NCBI RefSeq assembly: GCF_002224225.1
Contig: NZ_NJGG01000001.1
Span: 649,374 to 713,373 of the forward strand
Direction: 5' to 3'
Length of the DNA stretch: 64,000 nucleotides
Source: Polynucleobacter cosmopolitanus
GTDB taxonomy: Bacteria > Pseudomonadota > Gammaproteobacteria > Burkholderiales > Burkholderiaceae
A model generated the notes under the pieces. That model had not been told where the DNA came from and searched no databases. It saw only the letters and a list, made by a program, of their open reading frames with translations. Made by a program: the position numbers and the translations under genes. The stretch's first letter is position 1; each line of letters opens with the position of its first letter. Positions 37,976-49,283 of the stretch are shown here, in pieces.

Positions 37976-38035
37976 TCAGAATTAGAGAGTAATTAACTCA
38001 TACCAAAAGCTAAAAAGAACAAATAGAGATAAAAA

Positions 38036-38854
38036 ATGACAACTTTGAAATTTGCCATTGCAGGTGCTTCTGGGCGTATGGGGCGCATGTTGATTGAAAC
38101 AGTTTTGAACACACCTGATGCTCAATTGGTGGGGGCTTTAGATATTCCGGGAAGTCCGCATTTAAGCCAAGATCCTGTGGCTTTTTTAGGAAAAACTTCA
38201 GGAATAAAAATCACTTCAGATATCAAAGAAGGTTTGAAAGACGCTGATTTTTTAATTGATTTCACAAGACCTGAAGGCACCTTGGCTCATCTTGAGGTGG
38301 CTCAAACAATGGGCGTGAAGATGATCATCGGCACCACTGGTTTTAATGATGTGCAAAAAGCAACGCTTAAAAAAGCCAGTGAAAAAATTGCCATCGTTTT
38401 CGCTCCAAACATGAGTGTGGGCGTTAATGCCACATTTAAATTGTTAGAGGTGGCAGCCAAGATTCTGAACTCAGGTTACGACATAGAGATCGTGGAAGCT
38501 CATCACAAACATAAAGTGGATGCCCCATCAGGCACGGCGATTGGAATGGGTGAGGTGATCGCGAAGGCTTTGGGTAAAGATCTGAAAGATTGTGCTGTTT
38601 ACGCCAGAGAAGGTCACACGGGTGAGCGTGAAGAAGGCACGATTGGTTTTGCCACCATTCGTGGCGGTGATATTGTGGGTGATCACACGGTCATGTTTTG
38701 TGGTGATGGTGAGCGCATTGAAGTCACACACAAATCTTCCACCAGAATGTCTTACGCACAAGGTTCTGTGCGAGCAGGACGTTTTTTAGCCAATCAATCT
38801 AAGGGTCTTTTTGACATGCAAGATGTCTTGGGGCTTAAGCAAATCAAAATTTAA
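38036..38854 (+). CDS. dapB: 4-hydroxy-tetrahydrodipicolinate reductase
   Basis: NAD(P)H reductase in lysine and diaminopimelate synthesis. Rossmann start [25 protein letters not shown], and the catalytic [15 protein letters not shown] segment with its His pair and Lys; 272 aa. Same strand as bamE and leuS. An AT-rich inverted repeat, AATAGATT / AATCTATT at 38869-38897, follows and may be a weak terminator. Confidence 0.97.
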   Translation: MTTLKFAIAGASGRMGRMLIETVLNTPDAQLVGALDIPGSPHLSQDPVAFLGKTSGIKITSDIKEGLKDADFLIDFTRPEGTLAHLEVAQTMGVKMIIGTTGFNDVQKATLKKASEKIAIVFAPNMSVGVNATFKLLEVAAKILNSGYDIEIVEAHHKHKVDAPSGTAIGMGEVIAKALGKDLKDCAVYAREGHTGEREEGTIGFATIRGGDIVGDHTVMFCGDGERIEVTHKSSTRMSYAQGSVRAGRFLANQSKGLFDMQDVLGLKQIKI

Positions 38855-38930
38855 TGGATTGCTCGAGAAATAGATTTAATTTTTCATTCAATCTATTTTT
38901 AGCAGTCTTTTGCAGGCATTGGTAGTTTAG

Positions 38931-41618
<2,688 letters not shown>

Positions 41619-41666
41619 AGAAGATTGCCAGACCTTGATCTTGAAATAGAGCACAATAAGCACATC

Positions 41667-42233
41667 ATGAAAAAAACCACCACCATTTATTCAATCGGGC
41701 GACGTCAGCTCTTAGGCGGTGGTTTATCAATTTTAGCTATCAGTGCACTTAGTGCTTGTGGATGGCGCTTGCGCGGCAAAATTGATTTGCCTTATAAAAA
41801 TATTCTGATCAGCGGTAATTTGACTCAAGAGTTGCGTGATGATTTGGACATGATGTTCCGTGTCAATGACATTCAGATTGTTCAAAATGTTCAAAAGGCA
41901 GAATTAGTGCTTGAGATTATTTCTGAACAAAATGCTCGTCAAGTTCTGTCTTATAACGGTGCTGGTCAAATCACTGCTTACAGGATTATTTCCAGGGTTG
42001 TTTTTAGAGCCTTTGATCCTAATGGCATTGAGTTAATCCCCGAGGCTGATATTTATCTCACTCGTGATATAGATTTCAATCAGTCCAATATTCAAGCGTT
42101 TGATCAACAGGTGGCTGATTTTGTAAAAACGATGCGCATGGATATTGTGAGTCAGTTGATGCGTCGCTTTGCATCAATTAAGAAACTACCTACACAGCAA
42201 ACTCCCTCGGAGTCACAGCCAAAGAGTCGCTAA
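41667..42233 (+). CDS. lptE: LPS assembly lipoprotein LptE
   Basis: Outer membrane lipoprotein that plugs the LptD barrel and helps deliver LPS to the surface. Signal peptide with a lipobox-like end LSAC (Cys at about residue 32), then GWRLRGKIDLPYKNILISG, typical of LptE. The frame is open 14 codons earlier, but ATG before KKTTTIYSIGRRQ is chosen as the signal peptide start, giving 188 aa. Between leuS and holA, the standard place; holA starts 2 bp after its stop. Confidence 0.92.
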   Translation: MKKTTTIYSIGRRQLLGGGLSILAISALSACGWRLRGKIDLPYKNILISGNLTQELRDDLDMMFRVNDIQIVQNVQKAELVLEIISEQNARQVLSYNGAGQITAYRIISRVVFRAFDPNGIELIPEADIYLTRDIDFNQSNIQAFDQQVADFVKTMRMDIVSQLMRRFASIKKLPTQQTPSESQPKSR

Positions 42234-42235
42234 GC

Positions 42236-43318
42236 ATGCAAAAGGCAGATGCTTTTGGCGCACATTTAGCTCAAGCTAAAAAAACAGGGCCACATCCTCT
42301 GTATGTGTTGTGTGGTGATGAGCCTTTGCTTGTGATGGAGTTACAAGACCAATTGCGTGCCATGGTGATCGCTCATGGTCATACTGAGCGTGAAGTGTTG
42401 ATGCATGAAAAAGGTTTTGATTGGTCTGCGCTCATGAACGCAGGTCAAACCATGTCTTTGTTCGGGGACAAGCGTTATGTTGAGTTACGCATACCCACAG
42501 GCAAGCCTGGTCGTGACGGCTCTGATGCCATCAAGCAGTTTTGTGCCCAAATAGATGCCCAAGTAAAAGAGAAAAGTCCGGTTGATACAGTGACCTGTAT
42601 CTTTTTACCAAGGGTGGATTTTCAGACACAGAAATCCGCTTGGTTCACTGCCTTGGATGAATCTGCAATTGCTGTGCGTATAGATCCTATCGATAGAACT
42701 CACTTACCTAACTGGATTGCTGGTCGTTTGAAGCAGCAGAAGCAACAAGTTGAGGCTGGTGAAGCTGGACAGCGTGCTTTGCAGTTCATGGCCAATCAGA
42801 TCGAAGGCAATTTGATTGCAGCTCACCAAGAAGTTCAGAAGTTGGGTTTGTTGTATCCAGAAGGAACGCTCACAGAAGAGAATATCCGTGACGCTGTTTT
42901 GAATGTTGCCAGATATGATGTTTTTCAATTGACAGAATCATTGTTGGCTGGAGATTTGGCACGCTTTAATCGCATGGTTGATGGCTTAGAAGGTGAGGGT
43001 GAACCTTTGGTCTTGATTCTTTGGACAGTCACTGAAGAAGTGCGCCTACTCAATCGACTGCGTCAAGCCGTTGATCGTGGTGATAATTTGCAAATGCTGA
43101 TGAAGATGAATCGTGTTTGGGGTAATAAAGAGCGTTTGATTCCTCAGGCTTTGCAAAGGCTCAGCACTGATCGTTTACAAAAAGCCTTGATGGTGGCGAG
43201 TGGTCTCGATCAACAATCCAAGGGTTTGCAAATCCGCAAAGGGGCAGGCCCGATTTTAGAAAAACTCCCAAGTGATCCATGGGATGGTTTGAGGATGTTG
43301 GGGCGCTTGTTTGTTTAG
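42236..43318 (+). CDS. holA: DNA polymerase III delta subunit
   Basis: Clamp loader subunit that opens the beta clamp. 360 aa with the N-terminal LYVLCGDEPLLVMELQDQLR, DUAL AAA-like and collar domains, and the conserved C-terminal helical region (LMVASGLDQQSKGLQIRKG). Tightly coupled to lptE. In relatives proA comes next; here an XRE/AbiEii cassette intervenes. Confidence 0.94.
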   Translation: MQKADAFGAHLAQAKKTGPHPLYVLCGDEPLLVMELQDQLRAMVIAHGHTEREVLMHEKGFDWSALMNAGQTMSLFGDKRYVELRIPTGKPGRDGSDAIKQFCAQIDAQVKEKSPVDTVTCIFLPRVDFQTQKSAWFTALDESAIAVRIDPIDRTHLPNWIAGRLKQQKQQVEAGEAGQRALQFMANQIEGNLIAAHQEVQKLGLLYPEGTLTEENIRDAVLNVARYDVFQLTESLLAGDLARFNRMVDGLEGEGEPLVLILWTVTEEVRLLNRLRQAVDRGDNLQMLMKMNRVWGNKERLIPQALQRLSTDRLQKALMVASGLDQQSKGLQIRKGAGPILEKLPSDPWDGLRMLGRLFV

Positions 43319-43375
43319 TGGTTCATAAATCAATTTAGACAAATTGACTAAATTGAAAAAATGTTCTTATTGAGA

Positions 43376-43435
43376 CACCCATTTCCACCCATTTAATCGA
43401 CTTTCACCCATTTTTACACCCAATTACACCCATTT
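43376..43435. repeat. Five copies of CACCCATTT at the holA-toxin junction
   Basis: CACCCATTT occurs at 43376, 43386, 43405 and 43427, and CACCCAATT at 43417, with steps of 10, 19, 12 and 10 bp. The last copy overlaps the stop codon of the minus-strand AbiEii gene. It marks the left edge of the inserted cassette; no matching repeat was seen at the right edge. Confidence 0.85.
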
Positions 43436-44114
43436 ATTTCTTCGATTTAAGAGTGTTTAAGAATTTAGTGGCGATTCCTAATGCTTCATCATAGGTTGGG
43501 TTGTAGTTAAGAGTCTCAATATTGTTAAATTGAACAGTAAGGATTTCTCTTCGACTATTTAGTTGTTCAATAAATTGATCTGCATTTTTTAGAAGGAAAT
43601 GGTGGGCTTGTCTTAGTGCATCCCCCTCTTTTTCTATCACTAAGGCTAAATCAAATAAATCTCTTGCTGTAGCTCGGTCGCCTCTGTGCCAAAGTTTTTT
43701 GGCCACTATTTCAGTGCCTGTTTCAACTTTAATTAAATTATTTTTTAAATGCCATTCTTCAAATCCTGGACTTGTTAAGTTGGGGGATGCAACAAAATCT
43801 ATTTCACCCTCTGGTCTGATTAATTTGACATAGGAGCTTGATTCCTCAATATAGTCATCACTGATTTCTGCAGCTACATCGCTTAGTCGTGGCGTGGCAA
43901 ATCCAAGGTACTGTGGATCTGGCACAAAAATATCTATGTCTTTACTGATTCTGTGTTGATACCTCAACATCAATACTGTGCCGCCACCAAACGTCCAGAA
44001 TGGATTTTTAATGCCATGAGTTTTTATATCTTCGATGACTTTTAGTGCATGTGGTAGTAGCTCTTCCCAGACCCCACTTGGCAATGCTTTTTTATTTAAC
44101 GAATTCATTGCCAT
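43434..44114 (-). CDS. AbiEii-like nucleotidyltransferase toxin (second cassette)
   Basis: Nucleotidyltransferase of 226 aa with TFGGGTVLMLRYQHR (G43-G44-G45-T46), KDIDIFVP (D59, D61) and a late IVAKKLWHRGDRATARDLFD segment. It shares the motif layout of the toxin at 23.5 kb but little other sequence, so the two are separate acquisitions rather than a recent duplication. Translation may start at the second ATG (44108), which forms an ATGA overlap with the upstream HTH gene. Inserted between holA and proA. Target unknown. Confidence 0.85.
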   Translation of the reverse strand: MAMNSLNKKALPSGVWEELLPHALKVIEDIKTHGIKNPFWTFGGGTVLMLRYQHRISKDIDIFVPDPQYLGFATPRLSDVAAEISDDYIEESSSYVKLIRPEGEIDFVASPNLTSPGFEEWHLKNNLIKVETGTEIVAKKLWHRGDRATARDLFDLALVIEKEGDALRQAHHFLLKNADQFIEQLNSRREILTVQFNNIETLNYNPTYDEALGIATKFLNTLKSKK

Positions 44115-44587
44115 GCCAATCTTGGTGATTTAAATTGATTTGCCCATGAATAAATATGAGACCAAATTTTTTTAGGTGGAATCTTGTGGCGCTGAGAAAT
44201 TTCTTTTACAACCAATACGATCAGCGATAAAGGTAGCTCGTCAATTAAGGTTGCTAAATGCGATATTGTTCTTGGCTCAATTTTTCCAGTGATGAGTGAT
44301 TCCTCTAATTCCTGGGGTGAAATTGTTGTTTTGTAGCTGACACTTGCAGATCGACTAGCCATTTCCAGAGCGTGAGGCTTGGTAACCTCACTTTCAGTTT
44401 TCAACTGAATATCTAAAAGACTTAATAGTTTAAAAAGCTTTGCGGCTCCAATTTCATGAAGGGTGCCATGTTCTAAATGATGAATGGTTGATCTGGATAA
44501 GTCACTCAATTTAGCCAACCTCTCTTGGCTTATGCCAAGAGCAACTCTTTGTTGTGCAACCTTTTGTCCGATTTCAGCGATGTTCAT
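44105..44587 (-). CDS. XRE-family antitoxin/regulator (second cassette)
   Basis: XRE helix-turn-helix in residues 5-60 (QKVAQQRVALGISQERLAKL, then SRSTIHHLEHG), then a helical C-terminal half of about 90 residues (ISHLATLIDELPLSLIVLVV). The start ATG (MNIAEIG) has GGAGG a few bases upstream, so unlike the first cassette this gene has a normal ribosome site; 160 aa. A 20-bp perfect palindrome covers its -10. Overlaps the toxin gene, so coupled. Confidence 0.87.
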   Translation of the reverse strand: MNIAEIGQKVAQQRVALGISQERLAKLSDLSRSTIHHLEHGTLHEIGAAKLFKLLSLLDIQLKTESEVTKPHALEMASRSASVSYKTTISPQELEESLITGKIEPRTISHLATLIDELPLSLIVLVVKEISQRHKIPPKKIWSHIYSWANQFKSPRLAWQ

Positions 44588-44600
44588 AACCCCTCCAATT

Positions 44601-44631
44601 ATGTGTAGTATACTACACATTTTATATGGTG
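44601..44631 (-). promoter_or_regulatory. Operator and promoter of the second XRE/AbiEii cassette
   Basis: Perfect 20-bp palindrome at 44601-44620, half arm ATGTGTAGTA. It contains TATACT, a -10 on the minus strand, with TTGAAC 18 bp upstream as -35. Binding by the XRE protein would block RNA polymerase, a standard autoregulation layout. Confidence 0.8.
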
Positions 44632-44699
44632 TTCAAGATTAATCTATCTCCTTGAAAATCCTCAAGAATTCGTTCAAACCCCTGATTTCAGTTAAAGTA

Positions 44700-46001
44700 A
44701 TGGCTATGAGCACTCAAAACAACACACATTCAGACGCAGTGACCCTGATGAAGGGCATTGGTCAAAAAGCCCGTGCAGCTTCGCGTGCGATGGCTCGCGC
44801 CAGCACAGCTTCAAAAAATGAAGCTTTGATTCAATTGGCAGCTTTGGTTAGAAAAAATGCAGAAGCTTTGAAAGTGGTGAATGCCAAAGATGTTGAGCGT
44901 GCAAAAGCCAATGGCCAAGATGCTGCTTTCATTGATCGTTTGACACTCACGGATAAAACTATCGCCACCATGGCTGAAGGTTTGGAGCAAATTGCCAAGT
45001 TGTCAGACCCAATTGGTGAGATGAGCAATATTCGAAAAATGCCATCAGGTATTCAGGTGGGGCAAATGCGTGTACCTTTGGGCGTGATTGGCATCATTTA
45101 TGAGTCTCGTCCTAATGTGACGATTGATGCTGCAGCCCTGTGCTTGAAGTCAGGTAATGCAACTATTTTGCGTGGTGGCTCAGAAGCGATTGATTCAAAC
45201 ACGGCATTGGCCAAGTTGATTCAAGAGAGTTTGTCTTTGGCAGGTTTACCATCAGACGCAGTGCAAGTGGTTGAAACAACCGATCGTGCTGCCGTGGGCG
45301 CCATGATCACCATGAATGAATACATTGATGTGATCGTGCCACGTGGTGGCAAGAGTTTGATCGAGCGTTTAATGGCTGATGCCAGAGTGCCGATGATCAA
45401 GCACTTGGATGGTATTTGTCATACCTATATCGATGTCTTGGCTGATCCTGCCAAAGCCATCAAGGTGTGTGATAACGCTAAAACCCAACGCTATGCACCA
45501 TGCAACACCATGGAAACATTGTTGGTGCATGAGGCTGCGATCAAAGATTCTTTATTACCTTTGTGCAAGATTTATCAAGACAAAGGTGTTGAGTTGCGTG
45601 TTTGTAAAAAGACCAAACAAGCTCTTGAAGCCGCTGGTGTGAAAAATTTAATCGATGCCACTGAAGAAGATTGGTCTACAGAGTATTTGGCACCAATCCT
45701 ATCTATTAAAACTGTCAGCAATATGGATGAGGCGATGGAGCACATCAATCAATATGGTAGCCACCACACTGATTGCATCATCACTGAAGACTATTCAGCG
45801 GGTATGCGTTTTTTAAGAGAAGTGGATAGTGCCAGTGTGATGATCAATGCCAGCTCTCGTTTTGCAGATGGCTTTGAGTATGGCTTGGGTGCTGAGATTG
45901 GTATTTCAAATGACAAGTTACACGCCAGAGGACCAGTTGGTCTAGAGGGTTTGACCTCAATGAAATACATCGTGTTTGGACAGGGTGAAATCAGAACCTG
46001 A
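44700..46001 (+). CDS. proA: Gamma-glutamyl phosphate reductase
   Basis: Reduces glutamyl-5-phosphate to the semialdehyde in proline synthesis. Aldehyde dehydrogenase fold: [41 protein letters not shown], and catalytic Cys in [19 protein letters not shown]. The frame is open to a TTG at 44652, but ATG 44700 or 44706 (MAMSTQNN) fits the family; 433 aa. Its neighbours in relatives are holA and hemJ. Confidence 0.95.
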   Translation: MAMSTQNNTHSDAVTLMKGIGQKARAASRAMARASTASKNEALIQLAALVRKNAEALKVVNAKDVERAKANGQDAAFIDRLTLTDKTIATMAEGLEQIAKLSDPIGEMSNIRKMPSGIQVGQMRVPLGVIGIIYESRPNVTIDAAALCLKSGNATILRGGSEAIDSNTALAKLIQESLSLAGLPSDAVQVVETTDRAAVGAMITMNEYIDVIVPRGGKSLIERLMADARVPMIKHLDGICHTYIDVLADPAKAIKVCDNAKTQRYAPCNTMETLLVHEAAIKDSLLPLCKIYQDKGVELRVCKKTKQALEAAGVKNLIDATEEDWSTEYLAPILSIKTVSNMDEAMEHINQYGSHHTDCIITEDYSAGMRFLREVDSASVMINASSRFADGFEYGLGAEIGISNDKLHARGPVGLEGLTSMKYIVFGQGEIRT

Positions 46002-46077
46002 GTTAGAGCTAGATAGTCAAAGTAGTAACGGTAGTAAAAATTAATATCAGAAATGTAAACCTAAAGGGATGGTTGAG

Positions 46078-46536
46078 ATGAGTGATTCAGTGAATGTGGT
46101 GATGGGCAGTGCGTATTTGTATGTGAAAGCATTTCACATATTGTTTGTGGCTGCTTGGTTTGCGGGCTTGTTTTATTTGCCGCGCATTTATGTGAACATG
46201 GCCCAAGAAACCAATCCTCAAGTTTTAGAGCGCCTTTTAGGCATGTCTTATCGCTTGTATCGCTTTATGACCATCTTGATGGTCCCTGCAGTTATTCTAG
46301 GTTTGATACTTTGGTTGTATTACGGCGTGGGTAAAGGCCCTGGCTCTGGTTGGATGCATGCCAAGCTATTCTTGGTATTTATCTTGTTGGGTTATCACCA
46401 CGCTTGTGGTTCCATTTATAAAAAATTCAAAGCAGGCATTAACAAACGCTCTCACGTTTGGTACCGTTGGTTCAACGAGGTGCCTGTGATTATTTTCTTG
46501 ATCGTGAGTATTTTGGTGGTGGTGAAACCTTTTTAA
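46078..46536 (+). CDS. hemJ: Protoporphyrinogen IX oxidase HemJ (CopD-like membrane protein)
   Basis: Oxidises protoporphyrinogen IX to protoporphyrin IX in heme synthesis. Four membrane helices; family residues include LYVKAFHILFVAAWFAGLFY (conserved His and the Trp/Tyr set) and the end WYRWFNEVPVIIF ... VVVKPF. ATG 46078 is preferred because AAGGG sits nine bases upstream; an ATG at 46069 directly abuts that AAGGG. About 152 aa. hemL, another heme gene, lies 3 kb downstream. Confidence 0.88.
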   Translation: MSDSVNVVMGSAYLYVKAFHILFVAAWFAGLFYLPRIYVNMAQETNPQVLERLLGMSYRLYRFMTILMVPAVILGLILWLYYGVGKGPGSGWMHAKLFLVFILLGYHHACGSIYKKFKAGINKRSHVWYRWFNEVPVIIFLIVSILVVVKPF

Positions 46537-46603
46537 GCGACTGGCTAAAAAGAGTGAATCCACCGTTTTCAAAATCAATCATCAAAATATTCAAGGTTAA
46601 TCA

Positions 46604-48040
46604 ATGAAGTTTTTTATTGTGTGTCCACGTGGGCTTGAGATTCCTTTGGCAGAAGAGCTAAAGGAAATTTCTGAGCGCTCTGAAGTCAAAGCTCTAGGCG
46701 CATGGGTCATTGATCCTCCGCCATTAAATAACACCGGTGGTTTAGGTGTTGCGGGTCCAATGTCAGTGGCTTTGGCGATTAATTTGCATTCTCGAATCGC
46801 CAGCCGTTGTTTGTTACAAATGACGCATGTGGCATATCGCAAAGAAGATGATATTTACAAAGCAGCTCGCTCTTTGTCTTGGGAAGATTGGATCACTCCT
46901 GATCAAACCATGCGGGTTGATTTAACCGCGCATCGCTCACCACTCACAAGCTTGAACTTTGTCACTCTCAGAATCAAAGATGCGGTGTGCGATCGTTTAA
47001 GAGAAGTCAAAGGTGCGCGTCCCAATATCGATACTGAATTGCCCGACGTTCGAGTGCAGGCCCATTTAACTGCGACTCATGCCACGGTTTATTTGGATAC
47101 CAGCGGTCAGTCTTTATTTAAGCGCGGTTGGCGTGATGACAAAGGTGCAGCCCCTCTCAAAGAAAATTTAGCCGCTGGTATTTTGGCTTTGACAGGATGG
47201 AAGCCGGAGCAACCTTTGTTTGATCCTATGTGCGGTAGTGGTACTTTTTTAATTGAAGCCGCTTATAGAGGTTTAGGTATTCCATCGGGCTCGATACGTG
47301 CTGGGTTGATGAACCCTCAACAAGATGCATCACAATCGGCGCAGGATCATAACCAAGCTGTGAAGTCTGTAGATAAATCTGAGCCTTCTAAATTTACCCG
47401 TTATCGCCCAACGCGTGTTGATTTGGTGGGTGCTGATCAAGGGTTTGGGTTTCAGAGATTAAAGCCATTCAATACGCCTGATTTAAAAAAGCAGTGGGAT
47501 GGTTTGTGTATCGTTGCCAAGAAAAATATTGAGCAAGGTTTGGCCAATGCTAATAAGCTCAAGATGGCTGCTTGTGACATTAATGAGAACATGATCGCAA
47601 TTGTTAAAAACAATTGGAAGCGTGCTGGCTTGCCTGCGCAATCAGGTGTTTTGTCGAATGTTCGCCAAATTGATGCTTTGGTGGCTAAGTCACCGTTTGC
47701 AGAGCCAGGCGTGATGCTCTTTAATCCTCCATATGGCGAGCGTTTAGAGATCAAGGGTGGTCGTGATGGCAGTGAGCGTGTCAAAGGTCGTGGCGCGCGT
47801 GATGCTTTGCCAAAGAACAATAACTCACCAGAGTTCATGGAGTTTTTAAATCAGTTCGGTAAGCATCTCAAAGATAACTTTCAAGGTTGGCAAGTGGATG
47901 TTTTAACAGCCGATATGGGTTTACCAGGTCAAGTGCGCATGAAAGAGTCTAAGCGCACGCCCTTATTCAATGGTCCATTAGAGTGTCGCTTGTTCAGGTT
48001 TGATATGAAAAAGCCGGATGCTTCATTAGGAAATTCATGA
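46604..48040 (+). CDS. rlmL: 23S rRNA (guanine-N2)-methyltransferase, RlmL-type
   Basis: Methylates G2445 of 23S rRNA. THUMP domain in the N-terminal part, then a Rossmann methyltransferase with PLFDPMCGSGTFLIEAAYRG and the NPPY motif in LFNPPYGERLE. 478 aa: it lacks the C-terminal RlmK half of the enterobacterial fusion, and has a poorly conserved Gln/Lys/Ser insertion at about residues 240-265. Usual neighbour of proA and hemJ in Burkholderiales. Confidence 0.93.
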   Translation: MKFFIVCPRGLEIPLAEELKEISERSEVKALGAWVIDPPPLNNTGGLGVAGPMSVALAINLHSRIASRCLLQMTHVAYRKEDDIYKAARSLSWEDWITPDQTMRVDLTAHRSPLTSLNFVTLRIKDAVCDRLREVKGARPNIDTELPDVRVQAHLTATHATVYLDTSGQSLFKRGWRDDKGAAPLKENLAAGILALTGWKPEQPLFDPMCGSGTFLIEAAYRGLGIPSGSIRAGLMNPQQDASQSAQDHNQAVKSVDKSEPSKFTRYRPTRVDLVGADQGFGFQRLKPFNTPDLKKQWDGLCIVAKKNIEQGLANANKLKMAACDINENMIAIVKNNWKRAGLPAQSGVLSNVRQIDALVAKSPFAEPGVMLFNPPYGERLEIKGGRDGSERVKGRGARDALPKNNNSPEFMEFLNQFGKHLKDNFQGWQVDVLTADMGLPGQVRMKESKRTPLFNGPLECRLFRFDMKKPDASLGNS

Positions 48041-48057
48041 ATTTCGGCATGGGTAAA

Positions 48058-48099
48058 ATTTCTTGATACGTCAAGAAATATCATGATAAAATTGTCTTT
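48058..48099 (+). promoter_or_regulatory. Promoter and palindromes of the antitoxin/Doc cassette
   Basis: Inverted repeat ATTTCTTGA-tacg-TCAAGAAAT (48058-48079) covers the likely -35 TTGATA (48063-48068). A second palindrome TATCATGATA (48079-48088) touches the -10 TAAAAT (48087-48092; 18-bp spacer). The predicted start at 48099 is one base before the ATG, and no Shine-Dalgarno is seen, so the message would be leaderless. Confidence 0.7.
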
Positions 48100-48333
48100 A
48101 TGAAATCAAAACCATTAAAAGAAAAGTTTGCGTCCCAAGCTTCTCCCGAGCTTTTGGCAGCCATGAGACAAATGGCTGAGGAGGAGGGTAAGCAATTTCA
48201 AGCTTTATTGGATGAGGCAATGAGAGAGTTTTTGGAGCGCAGAAGCGCCAATAAGCCTCGTCAACACGTCATGGAGCAACTTGGATTAAGTATTCAAGAG
48301 TTCGACAGTCTGTACGAAAAGTTAGCCAAGTAA
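48100..48333 (+). CDS. Small antitoxin, likely ribbon-helix-helix, partner of Doc
   Basis: A 77-aa charged protein: a basic N-terminus, helix ASPELLAAMRQMAEEEGKQF and helix LLDEAMREFLERR, consistent with a ribbon-helix-helix-like DNA-binding part, then a C-terminal tail (QLGLSIQEFDSLYEKLA) that could neutralise Doc. It precedes the Doc gene by 3 bp. No family name is certain. Probable autorepressor through the inverted repeats at its promoter. Confidence 0.8.
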   Translation: MKSKPLKEKFASQASPELLAAMRQMAEEEGKQFQALLDEAMREFLERRSANKPRQHVMEQLGLSIQEFDSLYEKLAK

Positions 48334-48336
48334 CGC

Positions 48337-48720
48337 ATGGCAAAAATTGATTATTTAAGCACCATTGAGGTGATGGCAATTCATGCCATCATGATTAAAA
48401 AATATGGTGGGGCATCAGGAATAAGGGATCTCGGTGCCTTGGAGTCTGCATTATTCAGACCTCAAACTGGATATTACCCTGACATCATTGCTCAAGCAGC
48501 AGCTCTCATGGAGAGTTTAGCAATCAATCATCCATTCTTAGATGGTAATAAAAGGGTGGCGTTTGCAGTTGTCGATGTGTTTCTTCGAATAAATAATTGT
48601 CAATTAGTCGCTGAAAATAACAAAATTTATAAAGAAATGATGAAGATGTTTGATCATCAAATGTTTGATTACGATCATATTGAGCCTTGGTTAAGAAAAC
48701 ACGTTGGTACAAAGCACTAG
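48337..48720 (+). CDS. doc: Death-on-curing (Doc) family Fic toxin
   Basis: Doc proteins phosphorylate EF-Tu and stop translation. Fic loop HPFLDGNKRVAF (H65 to F76) has the Doc form DGNKR, with K72 in place of the Gly of AMPylating Fic enzymes. Length 127 aa and the N-terminal IEVMAIHAIMIKKYGG region are typical. It is class I: no inhibitory helix in its own chain, so the upstream protein is the antitoxin. The cassette is inserted between rlmL and rubredoxin. Target by family knowledge only. Confidence 0.9.
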   Translation: MAKIDYLSTIEVMAIHAIMIKKYGGASGIRDLGALESALFRPQTGYYPDIIAQAAALMESLAINHPFLDGNKRVAFAVVDVFLRINNCQLVAENNKIYKEMMKMFDHQMFDYDHIEPWLRKHVGTKH

Positions 48721-48747
48721 TAAAATAAACAAAATAGGAAAGAGATT

Positions 48748-48918
48748 ATGGAATTTAAAACTTATATGTGTTTGATTTGTGGCTGGGTCTACGATGAAGA
48801 GGCTGGCTTACCTGATGAGGGTATTGCTCCTGGTACATTGTGGAAAGACGTTCCAATGAACTGGACGTGTCCAGAGTGTGGTGCACGCAAAGAAGATTTC
48901 GAGATGACAGTGATTTAA
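48748..48918 (+). CDS. Rubredoxin
   Basis: Small iron electron carrier of 56 aa. Both iron-binding pairs are present: YMCLICGWVYDE (C8-x2-C11) and WTCPECGARKEDFE (C41-x2-C44), along with the DEEAGLPDEGIAPGT loop. The start ATG has AGGA eight bases upstream. It is close to doc but separated from it by 27 bp, and is followed by a terminator. Rubredoxin just upstream of hemL is common in Polynucleobacter-like genomes. Confidence 0.96.
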   Translation: MEFKTYMCLICGWVYDEEAGLPDEGIAPGTLWKDVPMNWTCPECGARKEDFEMTVI

Positions 48919-48955
48919 GTAATCAAGCTACATTGTTCTAGATATAGCATCACAG

Positions 48956-48980
48956 AGCCACTTTTTAAAAGTGGCTTTTT
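48956..48980 (+). terminator. Intrinsic terminator downstream of rubredoxin
   Basis: AGCCACTTTT / AAAAGTGGCT stem (10 bp with a single T centre; effective core AGCCAC/GTGGCT), followed by T5. Confidence 0.88.
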
Positions 48981-49012
48981 AATTATTTTGACGATCTTAT
49001 TCAAAGGTTTAT

Positions 49013-49180
49013 ATGTCCAATCATGAGTCGGGTGTAAAAATTGATATCAATTCCTCAGTCCAATCTTCAGATTTAGAATTGTGGCGTCAGAAACAAATCC
49101 TAGAGGGTATTGCTGAATCTTGAAATGAGGACTATGCAGACGAGGAATCTGTAAAGAAAGTATTTAAAAACATTAAATAA
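49013..49180 (+). pseudogene. Broken ribbon-helix-helix antitoxin gene
   Basis: An ATG frame with AAAGG five bases upstream reads 36 codons, then an in-frame TGA (49121-49123), then 18 further codons to TAA. The two halves join as LELWRQKQILEGIAES-stop-NEDYADEESVKKVFKNI. The pattern W-R-x-x-x-I-x-x-G-I-A then D-E-E-x-V-K-x-V-F is that of the C-terminus of CopG/ParD-like antitoxins, which often partner RelE/ParE toxins. No toxin remains between it and hemL, only 100 bp. Selenocysteine is unlikely in such a protein. Confidence 0.7.
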
Positions 49181-49283
49181 TTCAGTATGACTAGAGATGC
49201 TATTACTCAAAAGCACATATGAATCAAGAAAATGGCCAAATTCGTTATAGTGTTGGAAGTTAAAAATAATTAAAGATTGAATC

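Noticed and set aside
49121-49123. TGA read as selenocysteine in the small frame at 49013
   Set aside because: No SECIS-like hairpin directly follows, and the protein pattern is that of a DNA-binding antitoxin, which has no use for selenocysteine.
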